Source of the DNA: an uncultured Lysobacteraceae bacterium
GTDB taxonomy: Bacteria; Pseudomonadota; Gammaproteobacteria; Xanthomonadales; Rhodanobacteraceae
DNA length: 6,192 bases
NCBI GenBank assembly: GCA_946480705.1
Contig: CAMLLF010000257.1
Location: forward strand, 1 to 6,192
Direction: 5' to 3'
Positions 1-5,610 of the stretch are shown in pieces. Below the pieces are notes generated by a model, which had not been told where the DNA came from, did no database searches, and worked only from the letters and a program-made list of their open reading frames with translations. Every line of letters begins with the position of its first letter. Within the stretch, counting starts at the first letter, position 1. A program made the translations under genes and the position numbers.

Positions 1-102
1 ACCAATCCTGATTTCGTCGCCGGCGCCATAGCGCAGCTGCGCCGCGAACCGGGCGTCGTGCTGGTCGAACCGGTGGCCGGCGCCGCCGGCCGGGCTCCCT
101 GA
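1..102 (+). CDS. C-terminal end of an upstream gene, function unknown (possible I9-like end)
   Basis: Only the last 33 codons and the TGA stop (100-102) are inside the window. The frame is open from base 1. The visible peptide contains AIAQLRREPGVVLVEPVAG, which has the look of the end of a subtilisin propeptide/inhibitor I9 fold (helix, short turn, then a V-x-x-V-x-P strand). It resembles AQLQRDRRVRIAQPLQ at residues 121-136 of the next gene's own pro-region. The stop lies only 4 bp before the next ATG, so the two genes are probably in one operon. Frame, codon bias and spacing support it as a real gene end. The I9-like reading is inference from a short segment; any function is unknown. Confidence 0.7.
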   Translation, partial: TNPDFVAGAIAQLRREPGVVLVEPVAGAAGRAP

Positions 103-106
103 GGTC

Positions 107-1438
107 ATGCGCGCCGCCGCCGCTCTGCGCGACATCATCTTGACGGTGCTTGCTCTGGCCGCCTGCGGCGCGACGGCCGGCGTGCGCACGGTCGAGGCGC
201 CGGACTGGGCCGCGGGCTACGACGCGACGCAGATGATCGTCGTCGCCGTCGCCGAAAAGCCCGATCCGCAGCCCGCCGCGGGCGCCACGCCGCGCGGCTA
301 CGACGCGCTGCCGAACTATTCCGGCGGCGACCGCGCCGTCGCGACGGCCGCGAAGCTGTCGTCCGATTACGCGCTGCGCGAACTGTCGGCGTGGGTCATC
401 GAACCGCTGCGCCTGCGCTGCATGGTGTTCGCGCTGCCGCCGGCGGCGGATCGCGCCGACGTGCTCGCCCAGCTGCAGCGCGACCGGCGCGTGCGCATCG
501 CCCAGCCGCTGCAGGAATTCGAGACGCTGGGCCTGCCGGCAGCGCCGGCCGGTGCGGCGGCGACGGTTGCGCCGGAGAGTGCCTACAACGATCCGTACCT
601 GGGCCTGCAGCACAGTTTTTCCGCGATCGCCGCGGCCGGTGCGCAGCGCACGACGCGCGGCGACGGCGTCAGCATTGCGCTGATCGACACGGGCGTCGAC
701 GCCGCACATCCCGATCTCGATGGGCGCATCGCGCTGCAGCGCGATTTCGTCGGCGCCGGCAACGCGCCGACCGCCGAGCGTCACGGCACCGAAGTCGCCG
801 GCGTCATCTCCGCCGTCGCCAACAACAAGCTCGGCATCGTCGGTATCGCGCCGGCGGCCCGCGTGCTCGCCTATCGCGCCTGCTGGCCGCTGCCGCCGCC
901 GGCCGAGGGCGCGCGCTGCAATTCCTACACGCTCGCTCTCGCGCTCGGCGCCGCGCTCGCGTCCGATGCGCGCATCATCAACCTGAGCCTCGGCGGTCCG
1001 GCCGATCCGCTGCTCGAACAACTCGTCGCGCATGCGATCGAGCGCGGCACCGTCGTCGTCGGCGCCGTGCCGCCCGACCGGCGCCTCGACGGCTTTCCGG
1101 TCGGCGTCGCCGGCGTCATCGCGGTCGACGCGGCCGAAGATGCACCGCTGTCCGCGCGCGTGCTGCGCGCGCCGGGCCGCGACATTCTCACGCTCGAACC
1201 CGGCGGCCATTTCGACTATGCCTCGGGCAGTTCGCTCGCCACCGCGCAGGTGACCGGCGCGCTCGCGCTGCTGCTTTCGCTGAAACCCGGCGAATCGGCG
1301 ACAAGGCTCGCCGCGCTGCTGCAGCGCAGCCAGCGCAGTGGCGCGCCGATCGACATCTGCCGCGCGGTCGCCGCGCTGCGCCAGGACGCCGCGGTCTGCG
1401 ACGGCGACGCTTTGCCGCCGATCGGCAAAGGACCCTGA
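107..1438 (+). CDS. S8 (subtilisin-like) serine peptidase homologue, exported, probable lipoprotein
   Basis: A 443-residue exported protein. Residues 1-24 form a signal sequence with hydrophobic core IILTVLALAAC; L-A-A-C ending at Cys20 fits a lipobox, though cleavage after ATA24 is also possible. Residues about 40-140 look like a propeptide. The peptidase domain spans about 160-425. Asp194 sits in ALIDTGVDAAHPDLDG, His226 in RHGTEVAGVIS, and Ser376 in GSSLATAQVTG (standing for GTSMAxP). The block INLSLGG (291-297) is present. The usual AAGN block carrying the oxyanion-hole Asn reads VVVGAVPPDRR (316-326), with Pro where Asn is expected. Cys259/Cys271 and Cys418/Cys431 could form disulfides. 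The ATG at 107 is the only start before the signal peptide; GAGG at 101-104 is a poorly spaced ribosome site, so coupling to the upstream gene is likely. It is the first gene of the cytochrome/porin set. A maturation or processing role is a guess, and activity is uncertain. Confidence 0.9.
   Translation: MRAAAALRDIILTVLALAACGATAGVRTVEAPDWAAGYDATQMIVVAVAEKPDPQPAAGATPRGYDALPNYSGGDRAVATAAKLSSDYALRELSAWVIEPLRLRCMVFALPPAADRADVLAQLQRDRRVRIAQPLQEFETLGLPAAPAGAAATVAPESAYNDPYLGLQHSFSAIAAAGAQRTTRGDGVSIALIDTGVDAAHPDLDGRIALQRDFVGAGNAPTAERHGTEVAGVISAVANNKLGIVGIAPAARVLAYRACWPLPPPAEGARCNSYTLALALGAALASDARIINLSLGGPADPLLEQLVAHAIERGTVVVGAVPPDRRLDGFPVGVAGVIAVDAAEDAPLSARVLRAPGRDILTLEPGGHFDYASGSSLATAQVTGALALLLSLKPGESATRLAALLQRSQRSGAPIDICRAVAALRQDAAVCDGDALPPIGKGP
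1410..1430 (+). promoter_or_regulatory. Hairpin burying the decaheme-cytochrome ribosome binding site
   Basis: CTTTGCCG (1410-1417) and CGGCAAAG (1423-1430) are perfect 8-bp inverted repeats with a 5-nt loop. The right arm contains the AAAG of the AAAGGA ribosome binding site (1427-1432) for the ATG at 1441. The element lies in the last codons of the peptidase gene, whose stop is at 1436-1438, so ribosomes finishing that gene would melt it. This suggests translational coupling of the cytochrome to the peptidase. The repeat is seen directly; the regulatory role is inferred. Confidence 0.5.
1428..1432 (+). promoter_or_regulatory. Ribosome binding site of the decaheme cytochrome
   Basis: AAGGA sits 8 nt before the ATG at 1441 and decides this start against in-frame extensions further upstream. 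It lies inside the 3' end of the peptidase gene. Confidence 0.75.
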
Positions 1439-1440
1439 CC

Positions 1441-2508
1441 ATGCACAGCCGCGCCATCGGGCTCGCAGGGACGTGGGCGCGGCGCGCCGTGCTGGCTTTG
1501 CTGCCGTTTCTGCTCGCCGCGCCGGTATCGGCGCAGCAGACGCGCGATGAACTCGCGCAGCGCCTGCCCGCCGACTTTTCCGGCGCGCAAGCCGAGCGCG
1601 GCGCGCGTCAGTTCCTCGCTGCGCCGGGCTTCGCGCTCGCGAGCGTCGCGCGCAACCCGCTCGCGCCGGGCGCCGAACCGGTCGGCGAGAAAACCTGCAT
1701 CGCCTGCCATCAGCTCGAGAGCGAGCATTTCACGCATACGCTGCATGCGCTCGGCCTGCATGCCGCGGCCAAGGCCGACCCGTCGGTGCCGGTCTGCGAG
1801 ACCTGCCACGGACCGGGTTCGCTGCATGCGAAGGATCCGACCGCCAAAGGCGCGATCATCGGTTACACGCGCACGTCGGCCACGCCGGTCGCGCAGCAGA
1901 CCGCGGTCTGCCTCGGCTGCCACGAAGGCGGCGCGCGCGACCACTGGGCCGGTTCGATCCACCAGCGCAACGACCTGTCGTGCAGCGACTGCCACAACCC
2001 GATGGCGAAGTTCTCCGGCGACGGCCTGCTCGCGAAGCGGTCGGTCAACGACACCTGCGCGCAGTGCCACAACGACGTGCGCCAGCAGTTCGGACGGCGC
2101 TCGCACATGCCGCTCAACGAAGGACAGATGAGCTGCGTCGACTGCCACAACCCGCACGGCTCGCTGACCGCGCCGCTGCTCAAGACGGCGACCGTCAACG
2201 AGACCTGCTACCAGTGCCACGCCGAAAAGCGCGGGCCGTTCCTGTTCGAGCATGCGCCCGTGCGAGAAAGCTGCCTGAACTGCCACACGCCGCACGGCTC
2301 GAACCAGCACGCGCTGCTCGTCGCGCCGGTTCCGTTCCTGTGCCAGCAGTGCCATAGCCAGCTCGGCCATCCGAACGATCTGCAGACGCCGGCCTCGCTC
2401 GCCAACGGCGCGCATCCGGACGAACGCCTGATCGGCCGCGCCTGCCTGACCTGCCACGCGCAGGTGCACGGCTCGAACGCGCCGTCCGGCCCGAAATTCC
2501 ACGAGTGA
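1441..2508 (+). CDS. Decaheme c-type cytochrome, DmsE/MtrA/PioA family
   Basis: A 355-residue periplasmic electron carrier. An N-terminal Sec signal (RRAVLALLPFLLAAPVSA, cleavage near Ala31) precedes a linker of about 50 residues. Ten CXXCH heme-attachment motifs follow, starting at residues 86, 119, 157, 181, 206, 232, 256, 278, 301 and 335, which is the exact count of the DmsE/MtrA decaheme family. Many further His residues are available as distal ligands for bis-His hemes. Recurring CHNPHGS/CHTPHGS blocks are typical of the family. In known systems this protein sits inside an MtrB-type barrel and carries electrons across the outer membrane, and the very next gene is such a barrel. The start at 1441 is chosen over upstream frame extensions because it begins the signal peptide and has AAGGA at 1428-1432, 8 nt upstream. 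It starts 2 bp after the peptidase stop. DmsE, MtrA, MtoA and PioA cannot be told apart from the sequence alone, so no symbol is given. Confidence 0.95.
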   Translation: MHSRAIGLAGTWARRAVLALLPFLLAAPVSAQQTRDELAQRLPADFSGAQAERGARQFLAAPGFALASVARNPLAPGAEPVGEKTCIACHQLESEHFTHTLHALGLHAAAKADPSVPVCETCHGPGSLHAKDPTAKGAIIGYTRTSATPVAQQTAVCLGCHEGGARDHWAGSIHQRNDLSCSDCHNPMAKFSGDGLLAKRSVNDTCAQCHNDVRQQFGRRSHMPLNEGQMSCVDCHNPHGSLTAPLLKTATVNETCYQCHAEKRGPFLFEHAPVRESCLNCHTPHGSNQHALLVAPVPFLCQQCHSQLGHPNDLQTPASLANGAHPDERLIGRACLTCHAQVHGSNAPSGPKFHE

Positions 2509-2511
2509 GGC

Positions 2512-2516
2512 GGGAG
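2512..2516 (+). promoter_or_regulatory. Ribosome binding site of the outer-membrane barrel gene
   Basis: GGGAG lies 6 nt before the ATG at 2523. It supports that start over the in-frame GTG at 2505, which overlaps the cytochrome stop and would put MRRETA in front of a clean signal peptide. It may be partly paired in RNA: bases 2480-2486 are complementary to 2516-2522, and 2490-2493 to 2511-2514. Confidence 0.7.
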
Positions 2517-2522
2517 ACGGCG

Positions 2523-5078
2523 ATGCCTGCAGCACCACTCGTTCGCGCCGCCCTGCCGCTCGCGCTGGCGCTCGCGCTGCCGGCCGTCGGGTACGCCGAC
2601 AGCGGCAGCGGCGTCGATCTCGAACGCGGCAACGCGCTGCTCGCGCGCCGCGGCGCGGCGGACGCCCAGCCCGACGCGCGCGGCACGAGCTGGCTGCAGC
2701 CGGGCCAGCGCCGTTCGCCGTCCGGCCATCTCTACGGCTGTCCGCTCGAACCGCCGACGCCGGAGCGGCTCGGCGAGTGGGAGTACGACGGCCACGTGCA
2801 GCTCGGCTGGATCGGCACCTTCGGCGACGACGGCAACGCGCTGTGGAACCGCTATGTGCGCTGGGACAGCGGGCTCGTGCTGGGACTCATGGAGATCGCG
2901 CTGCGACGGCCCGACGACGGCAGCTATGCGGACTTGCGCGCGAGCCGCATCAGCAGCGACGACGCGTTCTTCGAGGCGGCGTTCGGGCGCGCCGGCAGCT
3001 ACAAGGTGCAGGCGTTCCTGCGCGAGCTGCCGAACGGCGTCAGCGACTCGGCGCGTCCGATCTGGAACGGCGTCGGCACGAACGAGCTGACGCTGCTGCC
3101 GGACCTCGAGCCCGGCGCGAGCAGCAGCGCCGAGGTCGCGGCCGTCGTCGCAGGCGTCGCGCCGCAGCGCCTGCAAGTGGTGCGCAGCAAGACCGGTATC
3201 GGATTCGACGCATGGCTGACCCCGCGCTGGGTCGCACACGCCAAGGTCAGCGAGGAACAGCGCAGCGGCGCACGCCCGTTCGGCGGCGCGTTTTTCTACA
3301 ATTTTCTTTTTCCGGGCAACGCCGGCGTGCTCGAAACGCCGCGGCCGGTCGAGGACAGCACCGTCGCGCTCGAAACGAGCCTGCGCTACGCCGGATCGCG
3401 CTGGCGCATGGAGTTCGCCTACGACGGTTCGTTCTACCGCGACCGCTATCGCCGCTTCCGCTTCGAAAGCCCGTTCGCGCTGACCCCGACGCGGCCCAAC
3501 GCGACGTCGGCGCCGATCTACCAGGGCCAGTTCGCGCTCGAACCCGACAACGACTACCACCGGCTGCGCACGAGCATCACGCGGCGCCTGCCCTGGGACG
3601 GCGAATTCAGCGTGACTGCGGCGGCCGGTCGCATGAGCCAGGATGACGGCCTGATCGCGCCGATCGACTGCAGCGGCACGTTCGGCGTCGACACCGACGG
3701 CAGCGGCGTGCCCGGCGGCGCGAACCGCTTCCTGCACGACTGCGCCGACTGGAACACGACCGCGGCGCTGTCGCGCGACAGCGCGGACCTGCGCATCGAC
3801 ACCTATTCGTTCGACAGCCGCTTCGTGCTGCAGCCGGTCGCAGCGCTGCAGGTGCGCGGCGGCGTGCGCTTCAACCGCGAGGACTACCGCAACGCGTATC
3901 TCGCCTACAACCCGCTGACCGGCGACTACGGCTACATCACCGAGAACGGCGCGCAGGCGAGCATCCAGGCCGGTGCGCTCGGCACCTGGAATCCGCTGAC
4001 GTCGCCGTCGGTCATCACGCGTGTGCGCAGCATTCCGCTGGATCTGCAGACCCAGGGCGCGAACCTCGGCGCCGACTGGCGTCTCGGCGAACGCCGCTCG
4101 CTCGGGCTCAATCTCGACACGCAGCGCGACGAACCGCCGAACCGCGAGCGCCGCCGCGTCGACAAGGACAGCGTGAAGCTGAGCTATGTCGACCGCAGCG
4201 TCGAATCGCTGACCCTGCGCGCGAGCTATACCGGCATCGAACAGGGCGGCGACAGCTACGTACCCGATCCTTATGGGTTCGCGTACTCGTCGAGCCTGCC
4301 CGGATTCGTCGTGCCCGGCGGCGGCGTGCCCGCGTTCACCGTCGATGCGATGCGCAAGTACGACCTCGCCGACCGGCGCGAGCACAAGCTCGATCTCAGC
4401 GCGACGCTCGCGCTCGGCCGCACGGCGACGCTGAGCGCCGGCGTGCGCGGCGACTGGAACGACTACGACGCGCAGATCGGCCGCCAGGCCTACGACCGGC
4501 ACGGCGTGAGCCTGCAGTGGGAATGGCAGCCCTCGCCCGCGACGCTGGCCAGCGTCCATGCCGGCGCCGACCGCGCGCGGCTGGTCATGGCCAACGTGGC
4601 CGACGTCGTGTTCGGACCCGACGGCAGCCTCGGCGGTCCGGACTTTCCGGACAACGCGCGCTGGTGGGTGTTCGACAAGCAGCGCAATTTCAACGCCGGC
4701 GTGCGCATCGATCACGACTTCGGACCGCTGCGCGTCGACGCCGGCTGGAACCTCGTCGATGCGCGCGGCGTCACCGCGTACCGCTTTGCATCGCCGGTGG
4801 CGCTCGCGTATTTCGAGGACGGCCTCGGCGGCGCGACGGACGGACGCTTCCCGACGATGCGCTATCGCGTCGACAGTCTGAGCCTGGGCCTGAGCCTGTC
4901 GCTGAGCGAGCGCTTCACGCTGCGCGTGTTCGACCTGTTCGAGCGCGGCCGCGTCGACGACTGGCACTACCTCGGCCTCGACACCGCCCGCGTCATCGAT
5001 CACCGCGTCTACCTCGACGGCGGTCCGCGCGGCTACACCGCCAACCTGATCGGTCTGCTGCTCGACATCAGGCTGTGA
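2523..5078 (+). CDS. MtrB/PioB-family outer-membrane beta-barrel (decaheme-cytochrome-associated porin)
   Basis: An 851-residue outer-membrane protein that would sheathe the decaheme cytochrome and hold it across the outer membrane. A Sec signal peptide (residues 1-25, ending VGYA) is followed by a polar stretch to about residue 85. The rest shows alternating polar/hydrophobic strands with frequent aromatic residues and Asp/Arg/Gly-rich turns, typical of a large barrel. The segment from GARPFGGAFFYNFLFPGN through VEDSTVALETSLRYAGSRW (about 249-300) matches the family pattern of an RPFG block followed by a P-[IV]-[DE] strand. It is longer than Shewanella MtrB (about 700) and nearer PioB (about 800). 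The N-terminal CXXC of Shewanella MtrB is absent; only Cys73 is there. Cys383 and Cys407 flank a loop with DTDGSG. The C-terminus (ANLIGLLLDIRL) lacks the usual final aromatic. It starts 14 bp after the cytochrome stop. Family placement is firm; orthology to MtrB versus PioB is not. Confidence 0.9.
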   Translation: MPAAPLVRAALPLALALALPAVGYADSGSGVDLERGNALLARRGAADAQPDARGTSWLQPGQRRSPSGHLYGCPLEPPTPERLGEWEYDGHVQLGWIGTFGDDGNALWNRYVRWDSGLVLGLMEIALRRPDDGSYADLRASRISSDDAFFEAAFGRAGSYKVQAFLRELPNGVSDSARPIWNGVGTNELTLLPDLEPGASSSAEVAAVVAGVAPQRLQVVRSKTGIGFDAWLTPRWVAHAKVSEEQRSGARPFGGAFFYNFLFPGNAGVLETPRPVEDSTVALETSLRYAGSRWRMEFAYDGSFYRDRYRRFRFESPFALTPTRPNATSAPIYQGQFALEPDNDYHRLRTSITRRLPWDGEFSVTAAAGRMSQDDGLIAPIDCSGTFGVDTDGSGVPGGANRFLHDCADWNTTAALSRDSADLRIDTYSFDSRFVLQPVAALQVRGGVRFNREDYRNAYLAYNPLTGDYGYITENGAQASIQAGALGTWNPLTSPSVITRVRSIPLDLQTQGANLGADWRLGERRSLGLNLDTQRDEPPNRERRRVDKDSVKLSYVDRSVESLTLRASYTGIEQGGDSYVPDPYGFAYSSSLPGFVVPGGGVPAFTVDAMRKYDLADRREHKLDLSATLALGRTATLSAGVRGDWNDYDAQIGRQAYDRHGVSLQWEWQPSPATLASVHAGADRARLVMANVADVVFGPDGSLGGPDFPDNARWWVFDKQRNFNAGVRIDHDFGPLRVDAGWNLVDARGVTAYRFASPVALAYFEDGLGGATDGRFPTMRYRVDSLSLGLSLSLSERFTLRVFDLFERGRVDDWHYLGLDTARVIDHRVYLDGGPRGYTANLIGLLLDIRL

Positions 5079-5099
5079 TGCGGCGCAGGGACGCATCGG

Positions 5100-5119
5100 G
5101 CACGGATCGCGGTCCGTGC
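5100..5119 (+). other. Intercistronic hairpin after the barrel gene
   Basis: GCACGGA (5100-5106) and TCCGTGC (5113-5119) are perfect 7-bp inverted repeats; a U·G pair can extend the stem and leave a CGCG loop. It lies 21 bp after the barrel stop. No T-run follows, so it is not a classical intrinsic terminator. It could be a weak or Rho-assisted stop, or an mRNA end-stabilising element that sets barrel and cupredoxin transcript levels apart. Confidence 0.45.
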
Positions 5120-5158
5120 AAATGCAGCAACAAACACAAGTGGAAATGGAGAGAGACG
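5120..5158 (+). promoter_or_regulatory. A-rich leader and ribosome binding site of the cupredoxin gene
   Basis: This 39-bp stretch is strikingly rich in A for such a GC-rich window and should be nearly unstructured as RNA. It ends in GGAGAG (5148-5153), 5 nt before the ATG at 5159. Such an open leader suggests efficient, independent initiation of the copper protein, unlike the tightly coupled genes upstream. I see no convincing -35/-10 pair in it. Confidence 0.55.
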
Positions 5159-5563
5159 ATGCACCTGAAGAAAGCCCTGTTCACCCTCGCGCTGGTGCTG
5201 CCGTTCGCGGCCCAGGCAGGCGGCACCACGCATGAAGTCCTCGTCGGCCAGGGCGGCAACGCCTACGTGCCGGCGACGCTGACGATCGCCGCAGGCGACT
5301 CGGTCACGTTCCGCCAGGTTGCCGGATTTCACAACGTCGCCTCGCAACCCGGTGCCATCACCGCGTTCCGCTGCGGCCCGAACGGCTGCGACGGCGTCGG
5401 CGGCGGCAACGGGGAACCCGGCGGCGGCACGTGGCAGCAGACCGTGACGTTTCCGGATGCCGGCACGGCGAACTATCTGTGCGACGTGCATGGCCAGTCG
5501 ATGAGCGGAACCATCATCGTGAACCCGGTGCCGGTCACGCTGCAGTCCTTCGACATCGATTGA
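5159..5563 (+). CDS. Plastocyanin/azurin-like type-1 blue copper protein (cupredoxin)
   Basis: A 134-residue periplasmic electron carrier. Signal peptide MHLKKALFTLALVLPFAAQA is cut after Ala20, leaving a mature chain of about 114 residues. Type-1 copper ligands are visible: His58 in GFHNV, then Cys108, His111 and Met115 in NYLCDVHGQSMSGTI. The pattern V-P-A-T-L-T-I-x-A-G-D-S-V-T-F (37-51) is the usual cupredoxin strand before the first His. The ligand loop is CX2HX3M, one residue shorter than plastocyanin (CX2HX4M) and one longer than amicyanin (CX2HX2M). Cys72 and Cys77 flank CGPNGC ahead of a Gly-rich loop and may form a disulfide. The tail PVTLQSFDID after the last strand is of unknown use. 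The frame is open far upstream, but the leader, ribosome site and signal peptide fix the start at 5159. A role as soluble shuttle to the neighbouring cytochromes is inferred. Confidence 0.92.
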   Translation: MHLKKALFTLALVLPFAAQAGGTTHEVLVGQGGNAYVPATLTIAAGDSVTFRQVAGFHNVASQPGAITAFRCGPNGCDGVGGGNGEPGGGTWQQTVTFPDAGTANYLCDVHGQSMSGTIIVNPVPVTLQSFDID

Positions 5564-5572
5564 ACCCTGACG

Positions 5573-5599
5573 GCGCGGCGGGCCGTAGGTCCGCCGCGC
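5573..5599 (+). promoter_or_regulatory. Strong 12-bp hairpin between cupredoxin and cytochrome genes
   Basis: Bases 5573-5584 (GCGCGGCGGGCC) pair with 5588-5599 (GGTCCGCCGCGC) over all 12 positions with one G·U, leaving a GTA triloop. It begins 9 bp after the cupredoxin stop and ends directly at the GGAG (5600-5603) of the next gene. No T-run follows, so a Rho-independent terminator is unlikely. It could protect the cupredoxin mRNA 3' end, dampen read-through, or hinder ribosome access to the cytochrome gene. Confidence 0.6.
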
Positions 5600-5603
5600 G
5601 GAG
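5600..5603 (+). promoter_or_regulatory. Ribosome binding site of the terminal cytochrome gene
   Basis: GGAG lies 7 nt before the ATG at 5611 and abuts the base of the preceding hairpin. It supports the chosen start, which opens directly into a signal peptide. Confidence 0.65.
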
Positions 5604-5610
5604 CGCTGCC

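Noticed and set aside
75..91. GGCCGGC/GCCGGCC inverted repeat near the end of the upstream gene
   Set aside because: It is all G/C, encodes an Ala-Gly run, and does not cover the following ribosome site. Such palindromes arise easily from Ala/Gly codons at this GC content.
391..1440. Frame extension upstream of the decaheme cytochrome
   Set aside because: The translation is Arg/Ala-rich nonsense overlapping the catalytic domain of the peptidase homologue. The ATG at 1441 with AAGGA and a signal peptide is clearly the start.
2505..2522. GTG start for the barrel gene overlapping the cytochrome stop
   Set aside because: It would add MRRETA before a complete signal peptide and has no well-placed ribosome site. 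ATG 2523 has GGGAG 6 nt upstream.
1216..2538. Long minus-strand frame opposite the cytochrome gene (440 codons)
   Set aside because: Arg/Ala/Val-rich shadow of the ten-heme gene, with no recognisable domain.
4876..4914. Short repetitive CTGAGCCTG-like tract in the barrel gene
   Set aside because: It encodes alternating Ser/Leu of one beta-strand and is explained by codon bias, not a mobile or regulatory repeat.
2208..5096. Very long open frame on the minus strand (962 codons) opposite the barrel gene
   Set aside because: Its product is Ala/Arg/Val-rich low-complexity sequence, as expected opposite a GC-rich gene with G/C third positions. The plus strand has signal peptide, family blocks and a ribosome site.
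4517..5158. Frame extension upstream of the cupredoxin
   Set aside because: It overlaps the barrel gene and is Arg-rich. The signal peptide and GGAGAG site place the start at 5159.
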